A DNA stretch of 64,000 bases from Liquidambar formosana. Its lineage: Eukaryota > Streptophyta > Magnoliopsida > Saxifragales > Altingiaceae. The stretch spans positions 20,731,046 through 20,795,045 of the forward strand of contig CM077824.1 of the NCBI GenBank assembly GCA_039720395.1, read 5' to 3'. Shown here in pieces: positions 1 through 12,800 of this stretch; position 1 is the first letter of the stretch, and each line of letters opens with the position of its first letter. A program made the position numbers and the translations under genes. The notes under the pieces are model-generated. The model saw only the letters and a program-made list of their open reading frames with translations, was not told the origin of the DNA and made no database searches.

Positions 1-348
1 AGGGCAGGTAACATCTGGTCAAGAAATTAAATAGATCTATTATAAACATTCTTAGGAAAAATATGACGTCCGAAAGAAGAGGACAGGGAGAGTAGTGTTA
101 AGTGGAAGAACAATTTCTCATGCGGAGAAACCCATTGTTTATGGTGGTAGATAGGTAAAATTGTTTGGGCTATTTGAGACCTAAATAAAAATAAATAAAT
201 AAATTATAATAACTCTTTATAATAGTTGAATCAATTATATGATTTATATTTTATTAGTGACAACTATCAACTTCTAGTTGGTTTTCTTGATGCGGAAACT
301 TTCTAGCCAAGCCCTCCCTTATTCTCCTTAGTTCTTTTTTTTTTTTAA

Positions 349-893
349 GGGTAGATTGTATTTTAGGGTTTAAAGTTTGGATCAAGTTTTATTTTAGGGT
401 CCAAAGTTTAAATTGCGCCAATTCAGTGCCCGAATTATCAGTTGAGTTGCAATTTGAGGTCTACTGTCAAAAATTTATGTTTTATCCCTATTTTGTCATT
501 TTTATGGGTTTGAAACCCCTATTTTACCCTTATCAACATCTAATAACCTTTAATTATTTTGAACATATATGAATTACTCTTATCTTATTTCTTTCCCTAT
601 ATTATTCCTATCAACATCTAATAAACCTCTATATTTTCATTCACAAAACCACAAATTTGACAGCAAAGTGATTCAAATTTGATCACTATATAAGGGTTTA
701 TTAGATGTTGACAGAGGTAAAATAGGGTTTTCAAACCCATAAAAGGGGCAAAGTAGGGATAATTCAAGAAATCTGACGACATGCCCAAATTGCAACTCAA
801 CTAATAATTCGAGAACTGAATTGAAGCAATTTCAATTTTGGACCCTAAAGTGAAACTTAACTCAAACTTTAGACCATAAAGTGCAATTTACCC
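349..893. mobile_element. MULE-like foldback MITE, GGGTAAATTGC ends
   Basis: Ends GGGTAGATTG / CAATTTACCC are inverted repeats, and most of the 545 bp folds back on itself. The sequence around 430-610 (pieces such as TTGAGTTGCAATTT, GTTTGAAACCC, AACATCTAATAA) returns in reverse complement at 690-805. There is no ORF. The flanking 9-mers TTTTTTTAA and TTTATTTTA are only a partial TSD. The paralogue at 38572-39116 in S2 shows that the insertion predates the block duplication. Confidence 0.75.
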
Positions 894-1251
894 TTTATTT
901 TATTTTATATATATAATAAATAAAGGGTAAAATGGGGGCAACCAATCATGGTGACTCTACTTGAGTGTGATCATAGTAGCTCTCCTATCTGTTGAGCAAT
1001 CAATGACAAGAGGGGCTTAGACGAACCCACAAAGTGGAGGACTGCAGGTGCTTCCTCAAGTCGGTTGAGTCATAGCTTGATCTTAGCCCCATCAAAGATT
1101 AGTGGCTTCAATGCATGAGTAGGATCATCAAGGGATAAATTTATCTTGATTTAAAGAAAAAAATAAATAAAACAAATTCGTTAGTCCGAATTTGCAACAA
1201 CTAACACTAACAAGTCCATTAGTTTTTAGCAAAATGAATGATAGCTTCTTA

Positions 1252-1636
1252 GAGTATCTCCAAAGAAGATGTCAAATTCTACATCAGCGTAAAAAATGGC
1301 TATAAAAGGCATTGCCATGTTTTAAATTTCTTTCCAACCAAACGACCTTTGCTGAGTTGGAATTGAAGCCCATCTCTTGATGCCAAATTTGATATCCTTC
1401 TAAGTTATATGTCTTTTTATTTTTTTAAATATTTTATTCCAAATTTAACCATTGTAAGATTTGATTTTTTTCATTTTTGCATTTGACATATTGGGTGAAG
1501 TAGTTTGTTTTAAGTAAGCCTTCAAATTTGACATATTAGGTGGAGTAAACAATTTTAAGTGAAGTTTCAAATTATCACATAAGACTTCCTTTCGTATTTG
1601 ACATTAAAAAATTTAACATCTCCGATGGAGATGCTC
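1252..1636. mobile_element. PIF/Harbinger-type MITE, TTA target duplication
   Basis: Ends GAGTATCTCCAAAG and (reverse complement) GAGCATCTCCATCG are imperfect terminal inverted repeats flanked by TTA on both sides (1249-1251 and 1637-1639), the usual target duplication of PIF/Harbinger elements. It is 385 bp and non-coding. The paralogue is 39484-39847. Confidence 0.7.
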
Positions 1637-1903
1637 TTACTATTTTGGGAGGGTGGCAATATTGCCACATCTCAAATATCTTCTTCCCCGGCTTCTTGAA
1701 AAATAAGGGAGTGAATGGACTATTTGGCCCTTCTCTTTTTCCTCCTCCACAGCGGACTCTCTGAAACACAATCCTCTTTCCTATCTCTCTAACAAAACAT
1801 TGAGTGGTTGCTTCATCATCTTTGAGGAGTTTGAATTTGAGCCTAATTCTTGCAACTAAATAATTGGTGCGTGGGTCCATTATTGGTAACATATAAGGAA
1901 TTG

Positions 1904-2543
1904 TAGGGGCGGATCCAGAATTTTTTTTTTAGTAGTTGCATTTTTTTTTAAAAAAAGATTAATTTTAATTTTTTTGCTAACGGTAAGATGGGAAAAGGAG
2001 AAAGGGTGCACATATCGGCATCTATACTTAAAAATGCTTAGGCGACTTTTCAGAGACACTGAAACTTACTTTTATGCTACTTCGTAACACCTTCGATTTA
2101 CCCGATGTAAGACAATGTCCTAGGAAGGTAGGAAAGGGAAAAAAGTTACAAAACTACACACATTGGCATGACTCTGAATACAAGTGATAAAGTAGGACGT
2201 AAAATTGACAATCACTGTCAAGTTCTAAAGTTTTTGGGTGACTTTTAGAGATAAAGAACTTTGCTTATATATCACTCCTAACACCCCCTATCCAATATAG
2301 GACATAATTTCTCTTAATGGTTGCACATAAGAATAAACTATTACTTTGAACTTTATATAATTCACAAAAGTGGTGCACTTTAATAAATTTAATGATAATT
2401 TAATCAAATTTAATAAACATTAACCATTTTTTCTCAACGAAAGCTAAAGCACTAAATAAATTTCCTCATACAAATTCAAAAAGAAAAAAAAAAATTGGGT
2501 GGTTGCACAGGTGCACATATGCACTTTAGTGCAACAATCCTTG
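1904..2543. mobile_element. hAT-like insertion with 8-bp TSD AGGAATTG
   Basis: A perfect 8-bp duplication AGGAATTG flanks this 640-bp insert (1896-1903 and 2544-2551). The S2 paralogue has a single AGGAATTG at 40111-40118 and none of the insert, so the empty site is directly visible. The left end TAGGGGCGGATCCAG resembles the GGGGCGGA-type ends of hAT MITEs. The right end is a poor match to it, so the superfamily call rests mainly on TSD length. It holds no transposase. Confidence 0.75.
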
Positions 2544-2590
2544 AGGAATTGGGTGGTACATGGTGAGAGCTTAAACAAGGCCCTAGTGAC

Positions 2591-2809
2591 GGGATTTGGA
2601 TTTGGTGAAGTTGGCTACTTTTACTGCATAGGTAATAAATGTAGAATCAATGACACGTGGCAAGGGGGAAGAACTGGAGGGCTGAAATTCGAGAGATACA
2701 TTTATACTCCTTGCCCAATGCATAACAGTCCCTCAATTTCTCCTCATTGCCACGTGTCATTGATCTTACGTTTACTGCATCATATAATAACTTCACCAAA
2801 TCCAAATCC
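2591..2809. mobile_element. Long-TIR MITE, MULE-like
   Basis: About 90 bp at each end form inverted repeats (GGGATTTGGATTTGGTGAAG against CTTCACCAAATCCAAATCC, and TGACACGTGGCA against TGCCACGTGTCA). The flanking 9-mer CCCAGTAAC on the right matches the S2 left flank CCCAATAAC at 8 of 9, which fits a MULE target duplication. The paralogue is 40157-40373. Non-coding. Confidence 0.65.
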
Positions 2810-3709
2810 CCCAGTAACGTCCCTCATATTCAGGCATCTCTATTTTGCGATGATTTCTCAAGAGGAGGTTGAGGGAAAATGATGGTTGGAGGTTAAGGGA
2901 AAAGTAGTTGAGGCAAAAAAATGGTTCACATCCAATGAAGCAATTACTTTTTTCATGTAAGTGCATTTTTAGTCCGTAGCAATGGCAGAAAATGGTTTTA
3001 CATTGCCAAAATGCCTCATTAGGGTGTGTAATACACACATATATAGTGCGTACTACACACCCCATGCTCTCTAGCGACTGCCACCAATCAGCGTACACAA
3101 AACACATTTCCTATACACACACCCCATATATATTAGCAGTTGGAATACACGTGATGCGTGTGCAACTCAATCAAAGTGTCACGCAAGACCTTTTAATGAA
3201 GGTTAACTTTAAAAAAATTGGTTCACCAAAAAAAAGAAAAGAAAAAAACATAGAACATGTGTCAACCTACAAGAGGCAAAGCAAAAATAAAAATAAAAAT
3301 GGTAACTAATGAGGGAAATTGTGGGTCCATACATGAATAAAAAATTTGATAACTAATTGGTATAGTTAAGAAATTTAAAAATTTTGATAACTGATAGCAG
3401 TTTTACAATTCAGGATGAATTCATCCAAACCAATTGATTCCACTTATTGCATGAAACATGGTGGTTACTCATCCTTTATTTTTTCGTTTCTTTTTTAAAA
3501 TAAAAAATAAAAGTATACCACTTGGTGGAGAAAAAACAAAGATAGATAGCATCGCATGTGAAAGCAGTACAATGTGCAATGCGATGTGCGCGCAAGCGTC
3601 GTGTCCTTGACACAATTGGTGTGTGATGCTAGACTTCCGTGCAAGTCTAACTTTTATGTAACATGGTTGACCCAAAAAAGAAGAAAGAAGAAAAACTGAA
3701 TTAAAAAGT

Positions 3710-4165
3710 CAGCTGGTTGGTTTGGTTTGGGTTTTTTTTTCTTTTTGGTTTGGTTTTGATTTCTAATTTTAAAAAATCGAATTAATTTGGTTTAGTTTTG
3801 GTTTACATGTTAAAAAATCCAAATCAAATTGAAATAACCAAAGTATGTATAATAATATAATAATATTGTATGTTAAACTTTAATATGTAAATTTCCTATT
3901 ACTTAGATTGAGATATGTTAATATGTTTTTATTTTGATATAATGTTCAATGTTTTTTTTTAGTTGACAATGTTTAATCTTATTATTAAATCCATTTTTAT
4001 TTTTAATTTAGATTATCGTTTTTCTCATTTTGTTATGTGTATCCAATTATCCTATGATTTGATATTTTTTGTTTGGTTTTGGTTCAATAAGTACCAAACC
4101 GAAGTGTTTTGGTTTGGTTTGAAATTTCCTTCTAAAACCAAACCAAACCAAACCAGGAACACTCC
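3710..4165. repeat. Decayed AACCAAACC/GGTTTGGTT foldback repeat
   Basis: Short GGTTTGGTTT runs at the left and AAACCAAACC runs at the right bracket an AT-rich core. The composition and right end (CCAGGAACACTCCTA) resemble the hAT MITEs at 25769-26454 and 61914-62519, but I cannot place a left end or TSD here. Related pieces lie at 7055-7180 and 43455-43580. Confidence 0.45.
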
Positions 4166-5655
4166 TAATTTTCACTACTATAAATCTGTCATACAAAAAT
4201 TTACATTTTGTAGTTTTTTTTTTTTTCCTTTTTTTTCAAAAAATAAAAAAGGGATATTAACTTTCATGGGCTGTGGTTGATTGAAAAAAGGAAAACATTA
4301 CTCTTTTTTTCTTTGCTCCCTCTATCAAAAATAAAAAAACAGAAGAAATAAACAGTTTTTCAATAGACTAAACAAATTAAGTAGGAGTCTAACTCCCTGC
4401 TCTTTTGATTATTTTTTTTCCACCACTTGAATTAGTTTTAAAGACGCCACAATTCAACAGTTTTAAAAAGTGGGGTCTTATTTTCATTTTGGCGTGGCTG
4501 AAAAATAAATAAATAAAAAGGAAAAAGGAAAAAAAATTAAGCTTTTTTTCCTCCCTCTTTTTAATCGTGATCCAAAAATAAAATAAAAAATAAAAAAACA
4601 GCAAGCAAGCAAATGGAAAAGTTTCAAACTGGAAACCACCTGATTTAAACCTTTATGTATGTGGATGAAGCCAAGAAAGAAAGTAAGGTAAAAAAAAAAA
4701 AAAGACAAAACAACAAAGAGAAATCACTGCCGACACAATTTCCTCATTTCTTTTGGCCCCCAATTTCCTGACATTTAAGTTATTGCTGCAGATAAATTTA
4801 TCCTCGTCCTAATTTCCCTAGACCACATTAATTTTCTAGCTCTCAGTTTTTTGAGATGATGCTTTATGAAGAAACATGGAGATTAGGGGGGAAAAAAAGA
4901 AAACTAAGAGGGTAAACAAATAAAGGAGAGAAAATAGGAGATGACAAGAGAGTGTCTTTCACCCTAAAGAGAGAAAAGGATATAACCTAGGAGTGAAACG
5001 TGGGAAGTAGGAGAAGGAGAACCGTCAAACAATGAAAAATATTGAAGACATTGTAAGAAAAGAAAAGGAAAGAGAAATAGGAAAGATAATCAAAATTAAA
5101 CCAAAGCATTCGAAATTAAACTCAAATACTCGCTATAAAAATCAAGAAGATCAAATACTAAAAATATTAAAACGAAAAAAGAAAAAAATTGCAGAAGATA
5201 TATGAAAATCAAATCGAAATGAAAACAAAATATTTGCTCTTGAAAAAAATGATGTAATAATTCGGCCCAAATCACCTATACAAACAAACAATACCCAAGA
5301 AAAAAAAAAAAGAATAAAAAGAAATAAAACACAAAAAATGTATGAAAATCAAGAAGAACAAACATGAAAAAAAGATTAGATTGAAAAAAATAAATAAATA
5401 AATAAAAAAAAGGATATAAGGAAATCAAATTATATGTTCATGCCATACTTCAATAGAAATAAAAATTACTTGGTTAAAGGAAACATAGGAGTGAAAAAAT
5501 AAAAAACAAAAAATAAATAAAAAAGGAAGAAGAAGAAGAAGAAATTGTTAAGTATGTAAAAGCAAATGTAGAGGGTAGAGGGTGTTTCAATAATGTCCAA
5601 GCCTTTAGCTTTCATTTTCTCTTTGTTGAACTATAAATCCATAATAAATAAATAT

Positions 5656-6090
5656 AAATAAATAAAGAGTAGACATATTGGAAGAGAGATTTTCATCGAC
5701 AGAGAGAGAAACGTTGGGAGGAGAGAAATATGGGTGAGGAGATATAGGGAGAGACGTTGTAGAAGTTATGAGAAGATAGGACTTATGGCTTTATGAGGGG
5801 AGAAACGTGGAGAGAGAGAGAGAGAGAGAGAGAGGGGTTGTTTAGGTACGGTAGAATTTTGGGGATAAAATTTTGGGATTTTAAGATTCTATGATATAAT
5901 GACAACTTGACCCCTAATTTGTGCTTGAGCTCTAAAACCTAATGAGGACATTTTGGTACAATGTCATGTGCATCCAGCTAAAGTTACAAAAGCCTTGAAG
6001 AATTCAATCGAATGATGAAGTACATGGGGGTGGTTTGGATTTTGTTGCACAGATCTACTAAGTATTGGTGGTAGCAGGTGAAGGGGGCTG
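5656..6090. other. No gene seen; GA microsatellite
   Basis: Divergent sequence between S1 and the ankyrin-upstream block. It is purine-rich, with an (AG)n run at about 5808-5834. No supported ORF, RNA gene or transposon ends are visible. Confidence 0.6.
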
Positions 6091-6480
6091 CCATTGGAGC
6101 CACCTCAGTCCTTAGTGCTAAGATTTCAAGGCGAGTCAGGGAGAGTTAGAGAGGGGTTGCGGAGAAGATTTGAGATGTGGCAATATCGCCACCCTGGATC
6201 TTGCCATCGTTGCAGAGAGTGAAGATTTCAAGGTTATGAAAAGTAAAATGAATTTTCATTAAAACGTGGCGGACCGTTCCTAAATAGAAGAGATGAAAAA
6301 GGAACCCACTTGATTCCCATTGGACGTGCACTTCCTTTACGACTCTCTCTAATTTCTCTAACTCCTCCAACATCGGAAAACGGTCTGTGAGTGAATTTTT
6401 CTTTTGAGTCGGTTCAATCTTCAGGTACCAACCCACCATCATTTTAGCACTCGTTTTATGCATTCAAACTTCTTTCAAAT
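6091..6480. repeat. Ankyrin-locus upstream block (paralogue of 54333-54600)
   Basis: The run starting GAGCCACCTCAGTCC matches 54337 onward through the phrase ending in ACCATCATTTTAG. In ankD this block lies about 300 bp from the first exon; in ankA, S3 and other inserts push it about 3.4 kb upstream of the ATG. Part of it (GAGATGTGGCAATAT, GCCACCCT) also recurs in reverse complement in S1 and S2 near 1650 and 39870. It probably belongs to the original 5' region of the family. No core promoter can be assigned from sequence. Confidence 0.7.
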
Positions 6481-6509
6481 ATTTTTAAACGAAATTCCCC
6501 ATATGTATT

Positions 6510-7227
6510 CACATATGTTAATATGTTTTAATATTGATATAATGTTTAAAGTTTTTTTTTTTTAGTTGACAATGTTTAATGCTATTACTATATCGGTTTT
6601 TATTTTTAAGGGTAAATTGCATAAAACCCCCCTGAAGTATGGGAGGGGGTTGGCAGATGACCCCATTTATGTTTTAATTTTATTATGTGTCTCCTAATTC
6701 AATTGGAAGACAAAACTAATTATCGATGGTCACCCAATTGGCCATGACGTCAGGTGAGAGTTCCGACGATTTTAGGTAACATGGGTCTGTTAACGGTATC
6801 ATGTGCATAGCCATGTGATTAATTTTTGTCAATTTTCATTATTGGCGAGTGACGGTAGGGGCATATTGACAAAAATTAAAACATAAAGAAGGCATATTGA
6901 CAAAATTAAAATATAAAGGGGGTTATCTGCTAACCCCCCAAACTTCTGCAATTTACCCTATTTTTAATTTGGATTGTCATTTTTCTCATTTTGTTATGCA
7001 TATCCAATTATCCTATGATTAATATTTGATGCTATTTGTTAGGAGAGAATCCAAACCAAACCGAACCAAACCTAATATTTTTGAGTTTCGGTTTTGATTT
7101 ATAAGTACCAAACCATAGTATTTTGGTTTGGGTTGAAATTTCCTCTAAAACCGAATCAAACCAAACCACGAACAGTCCTAATTTTCACTACATAAAACTG
7201 TCATACAAAAATCCACATTTTGAAGGC

Positions 7228-7258
<31 letters not shown>

Positions 7259-8515
7259 CAACTAATAAAAATGGGATTCTAACTTTCATGGGCAGTGGTT
7301 GATTAAAAAAATGAAAAAATTCCTTTTTTTTTTAAATATCTTTCCTCCCTCTATTAAAGGGAAAAGAAAATTTTAAAAATGAAAAAAAGAAAAAGAATGA
7401 AACAGTTTTTAAGAGACTAAACAAATTAAGTAGCAGTCTAACTCCCTCTTTAAATTTTTTTTTTTCCACCACTTGAATTAGTTTTAAAGTGGCCACAATT
7501 CAACAGTTTTAAAATGTGGGGTCTTAGTTTCACTGGATGTGGCTGATAAATAAATAAATAAAAAGGAAAAAATTATGCTTTTTTTTTTTTTACTCCCTCT
7601 TTCTAATCGTGATGGAAAAAAAGAAAAAGAGCAAACAAGAAAATGGAAAAGTTTTAGACTAGAAACCATCTAATTTAAACCTTCATTTACGTGGTGCTAT
7701 TTAATCCTCTATGAAACCAGGAAAGAAAGTAGTAAGTAAAAAAAAAAAACACACCAACAAAGAGAAATCACTGCCGGCACAATTTCCTCATTCCTTTTGG
7801 CCTCCAATATCCTGACATTTTAAGGTATTGATGGAGATAAATTTATCCTCCCCTTAATTTTCCTAGACCACATTGATTTCTTAGCTTCAAGTATTTTGAG
7901 ATGATGCTTTATGAAGAAACATGGAGATATTAGGGGGGGAAAAAAGGAAAACTAAGAGGGTAAACAAATAAAGGAGAGAAAATAGGAGATAATAAGAGTA
8001 TGTCTTTCACCCAGAGAGAGAAAAGGATACAATGTAGGAGTGAAACGCGGGAAGAGGGAGAAGGAGAATTGTCAAACAAAAATAACAAATACTGACGACA
8101 TTGTAAGAAAAGAAAAGGAAAGAGAGATAGAAGATAAAATCAAAATTAAACCAAAGCATTCGAAATTAAACTCGAATACTTGCTATGAAAATCAAGAAGA
8201 TCAAATACTCAAAATATTAGAATGAAAAAAAAATGCGAAAGATAAATGAAAATCAAATCAAAATGAAAGACAAAATATTTGTTCTTGAAAAAAATATTGT
8301 TATAACCCGGCCCAAATCACTTATACAAACAAACAATACCCAAGAATAAAAAATAATAAAAAGAAATAAAACACAAAAATGTATGAAAATCAAGAAGAAC
8401 AAACATGAAAAAAATATTAGATTGAAATTACTTGGTTAAAGGAAAGAAAGGAGTGGAAAAAGAAAGGAAAAAAAAAACAAAGAAGAAATTGTTAGATTAC
8501 CTACTTCAAGAAGGG
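6510..8515. repeat. Partial third copy (S3) of the distal S block
   Basis: Matches S1 3905-5560 and S2 43290-46160 in the same order: the AATATGTTTT.TTGATATAATG region, the AACCAAACC repeat, the AATTTCCTC region, then A-rich DNA. It separates the ankyrin upstream block at 6091-6480 from the ankA gene. It contains the 349-bp MITE at 6610-6958. No gene. Confidence 0.8.
6610..6958. mobile_element. MULE-type MITE with 9-bp TSD TATTTTTAA
   Basis: Ends GGGTAAATTGCA and TGCAATTTACCC are inverted repeats. A perfect 9-bp duplication TATTTTTAA flanks them (6601-6609 and 6959-6967). The uninterrupted site is visible in S1 near 4000 and in S2 near 43378. Non-coding, with inverted sub-terminal runs GGGGGTTGGCAGATGA / TTATCTGCTAACCCCC. 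Confidence 0.85.
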
Positions 8516-8811
8516 GGCGGACCCAGATTTGTTTGATGAGAAATGCCAAATGAAAAAGCAAAAAAAAAAAGAAAAGAAATAAGGATCTCTCCGTTGGGAA
8601 TGAAATTCTTTTTTTCCTTTTTTGGTGGAGGTATCTTAATTAATTAGGACCTTTCCAATATATGTTGAATTAAATAATTTTTTTTTGGAGGACTTTCCAA
8701 CTGTAGGCACCGTGCAATCGAACCGTTTACCGTCTATTTGAACCGGCCGAGTTTAACATTAAAATAATTTCTTTCTGATTCTCACAACTCTTTTTTTTGA
8801 AGGGTTTCGAA

Positions 8812-9387
8812 GTCTCACAACTCTTATCAACTCCTTCGGTGGCGAGTGAGTGTGGTAGGCATGTCTCTTCTCTCTTTCAATCTTCCGTGCTTTCAGATTT
8901 TATCACAGCACCTTTGGGAATCCACATCCACATATATATGTGTGTTTTCCATGTTTATAATGAATAATAAATAATATTTGGGGATCAAAATTTTATCTTT
9001 CCTAAGCTTTTATGCTTTACTTAATAAAAATTGGTGTGTTGTGTGCATGTGTTTATGAGACCTACTTCATAGTTCATCGCATTCGACATTTAGGGCTTTC
9101 TTTCCGATTCTCACAACTCTTAACAACTCCTTCGGTGGCGAGTGAGTGTGGTAGGCATGTCTCTTTCTCTTTCAATCTTCCGTGCTTTCGGTTTTTATCA
9201 CAGCACCTTTGGGAATCCACATCCACACACACACACACACATATATATGTGTGTGTTTGTGTGTGTGTGTGTGTGTTTTCATGTTCATAATAAATAGTCA
9301 ATGATATTTGGGGATCAAAATTTTATCTTTCCTTAAGCTTTTATGCTTTACTGAATAGAAATTGGTGTGTTGTGTGCATGTGTTTAT
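8812..9387. repeat. Direct tandem duplication upstream of ankA with microsatellite expansion
   Basis: Unit 1 is about 8812-9057 and unit 2 about 9108-9387. Both carry TCCTTCGGTGGCGAGTGAG, TTTCAATCTTCCGTGCTTTC, CACCTTTGGGAATCCACATC and GGTGTGTTGTGTGCATGTG. Offset is 296 bp at the left and 334 bp at the right, because unit 2 has an expanded (CA)n-ATATAT-(TG)n tract at about 9226-9277. A diverged single copy of the GGCGAGTG block precedes ankC at about 22760. It may lie in the 5' region of the gene. Confidence 0.8.
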
Positions 9388-9826
9388 GTTGGAACCTGAT
9401 CTTGATTTCAACGTTTTTATTCTCAGTATCTTCTTTTATTTTTTGCCAAACATTTGCCATTATGTCATTTTTGTGATATAAATTTGTTGCTACAATACAT
9501 TCTTATTTAGTCCAAACTTAAGCATGCTTTTGAAGGATATTAGTTCTCATTTCTTTTAGGATATTATTTCTTTCTGCTGCTAAATAAGAAGGTCCTTGAC
9601 CTTGAAAGCTTTGCGTAGGGAATATCTTGGACTAGTGGAAAATGTTTAATTTTGAGCTAGAGATGAGTAAGGAGGTATGCATTCAAACTTCTTTCAAATA
9701 TTTTTAAACGAAATTCCCAATATGTGTTGACTTATTGAGGTTTCCTCCTTTTTTTTTTTTTTTTCCCCTTGTCCTGGGTGGTGGGGGTATTTTAATTAGG
9801 ACCTTTTGTACATAAGGGAAGGGCGA

Positions 9827-12800
9827 ATGAAAGATGAGATCGATGGAATCATTTGTGGTGATCAGAAGGATGCATTCGTGTCGTTCCTGAATGACCCAAA
9901 GACTTCACATTATACCGACGAATCCAATGTTTTGGAGTGGATCTGTTTATTTAACTCAGTAAAATGTGCCACCGCGTTGCTGCAAGGGGAGACGGTTTTT
10001 GAAGCGGACCTTAATTCTCCTCTTCATTGTGATCTTAAATGGGGATGCTACCCGTTGCATATTGTGGCTAGGTATTTAAATCCCGACTTAATTGACCTAT
10101 TTCTTCGACATGGAGCTCGAACCGATATCCCATTACATGATGAATTTTGGGGGAAGGACTTCGAGGGGTTGCTCCCGCTCAATATAGCACTTAAATCACT
10201 CAGGTATGAGAGAGACTATAACTGCTCATTAAGGCACAGCTATGTTTTCATTCTTTCTGATTTTCCTTTTCTGAATAATGTTGTATTCATGATGCAGTAA
10301 TCTTGAACATCTCAAGACTTGGACTCCGGGACACTCTGTCTTTGAGTTGATTACATTACTTTGCCTTCCAGAACTGGTTTGTATTTTCAGTACATTATTC
10401 TGTTTTTATATTGTAAATATAATACCTTTGCTAGCTAAAATATTTGGGTTTCAAGTAGAGGAACAATGTTACAAGAGCATCTCCAAGAGGCTAGCTATTT
10501 TTTTCTCTACTTTGGAGAGCCTAATAAGAGCACTCCCTTATCTAGCCGAGGGAGCTAAGAGGGCTAGCTAAAATAGACAACTCCCTATTCAAGTGAGGAT
10601 TCCAAGAGGGTTAGCGATTTTTTCCTCATAGGACTAGCTATTTTGTTTTTTTTATCTACTTTAGTTAAGAGAACCAAGATAGCTAGCTACATTTTAGGAG
10701 CCTCCAAGGGGCTAGCTACATTAAACATTATAGCTGGCCTCTTAGAGATGCTTCTTCTCTCTACTTTAGTTAAGAATTCTAAAATAGCTGGTCTCTTTGA
10801 GATGCAAAGGGCTGCTTATTCCGATTCACTAATACCTATGGCAGAAGAAAGGATTAGATACTGTTAGGTTGCTTGCGTGGTCCTCAAAGGAGGTTGAGGA
10901 GACAGCTTACCATTATGCGAAGGAAGGAAAACCCATTGAGTTGGCCGTATTGTTGATGGTGGCTCGGGAAAAGGTTCTAGGTCCCATCACATTTCAGAGC
11001 AAAGATGGTCCTGGTTTGGATGTATCCATGACATTCTCCCAACGCATCAACCATGAAATCATCCCACTGATTGATGAGGAGTTCAAATTAATGGGAAGAA
11101 TTAAATGTAGCAAGTTCTCTCAGATGCACAAGGACAAGATGGGCGTGATGAGGTCTATAATGCTTTTGCTTGAAGTTTTTGAGAGGGCTGGTGATGTTAT
11201 TGAAGGATACCTGCAGTTACGGCAACCTGATGTACGTTGTAATACCCATCCCTTGCTCTTTGTGTTTGTTCCTTCTTAGATGACTGTTGGAGTTAGATGT
11301 GATTCATCTATTAATGCATAATAAGCCTTATTTTTGTGTGTGTGTGTGCGTGTGTGTATTTGGGTTTGGGGTGGATGTGATTCATCACGTATCTAGAAAT
11401 GCGTCATAAGTTCATGACCATTTCCTTAATTTTGATCCGATGCATATTTACAAAAGTTATCATTTGGTGTTGACCGTGTTTCTTACAGGTTCCAAGAGAA
11501 CAGGTGGTCAAAGATGTTGCTTTGAGACTTGTGGAAGCAGGCTTTGATTTGAAGTCTGAAGACTCTGATATAAGCGATATAAACTGGTTTGAGATGCACC
11601 TATTTTCCATGTTGCTTTTTATATCTTATTTCTTATGTTTTGCACTTTGGTTGATCTGATTGCGATTATCAATCACGATAAGTTGGATAGGAACCCCTTG
11701 AATGGATAAGTAAGACTAACCGATGTATTTTTTATTTTGATTTTTTGGTGGCATGATATTTACTATGTGATAGCACAAGGGACCCAACTCAGCATGCGAT
11801 GGAAGAATCAGGTGATTATGGATTTCTAATTCAAGTAAAGTTCCTTTTACTTTATAGGAAAAATGAGGGAAAGCAAATGACTGGAGAATCTGACACGTTC
11901 TCTTTCAACAGAGGAGTCATATCCACATCCGGGCCTTCAGTTGCCCTTTCCACTGCAGGAAAACATGTGTTTTAATCCAAGGGTAAGAAAAACCACATCT
12001 ACTATGTTCTTTGATATTTTTCTTCTTCTCGGAAGTGTTGGTAGGAATCTTCTTGAGATGCATTGTAATGTAACTATTATAATTATTTTATGATTACAAG
12101 CAATCAACATACTGGTAAAGAAAATTGTAGGATACATACAAAGGTGGACAAGCAGTCAAACCATTGCGAATCAACCCAAAAAATCACCCAGTGCAGTTGC
12201 AATAAAATCCCCACACCCAAAAAAAAAAAAAAAAAAAACACTCAAAAGAACAAAAGCCTCCCCAACTTCAGCATTAAAGTATGGATTAAAGGTTGGGGTT
12301 TTATATGGGAAGGTTTATGGGCAGATTGAGCTTGGTTGAGAAGAGTTTTGAGAATTCAATTTGAGTTTATTTAAACAAATTCAGGTCTGGCAGCAAATAA
12401 GGTTTTATTTCAAAGAGGTTTTGGAAAGAAGAATAATAAGAAGAAGAAGAAAAAGAAACCTAGGCAATCACACTTAAGGTTTCCTAAGCAATCACACTTA
12501 GGAGAGAAGGCAACCACACCTTTTAAGGAAGCTTCAAAGACATAAATTCCCAATATTTCATTATTCTCCCACAAGAAAGACTTACAAGCCTTATGTAGAG
12601 TTCATGGCCCTTGGCTCCCTCTACAATATCACAAGGTTCCGTCTGACTTAGAATCGAGATTCTCTTTGGCGGGAGCACTGGAATTGTGATTCCGAAGCGG
12701 GAGCGGCACCCTCAGTAGAAGGTTCCTGCTTCTAAGAATGATCCTTTGTAATTGCTACATAGATGTATTGTACTATAATAAATGCCATGTTTAGTTTGTA

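Larger units (their letters stand above)
1..5655. repeat. Segmental duplication block S1 (paralogue of 38231-46281)
   Basis: From its first base this stretch matches 38231 onward nearly base for base, and the match continues to about 5655 (46281 in the other copy). It holds no gene I can support. It consists of MITEs, decayed repeat DNA rich in AACCAAACC motifs (about 3710-4165), and A-rich low-complexity DNA (about 4200-5560). The differences from S2 are insertions: S1 alone has the hAT-like element at 1904-2543, while S2 alone has two LINEs whose empty target sites are seen here near 3905 and 4765. The block begins at or before the window edge. Confidence 0.9.

Noticed and set aside
1575..1892. 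Minus-strand ORF of 105 codons with a partner at 39801-40070
   Set aside because: Part overlaps a MITE, and the two copies do not conserve ends or frame as a gene would; it is duplicated repeat DNA related to the block at 6091-6480.
9012..9301. Overlapping ORFs on both strands with Cys-Val and Thr-His runs
   Set aside because: They read through the CA/TG microsatellite in the tandem duplication and are not conserved in the sister unit.
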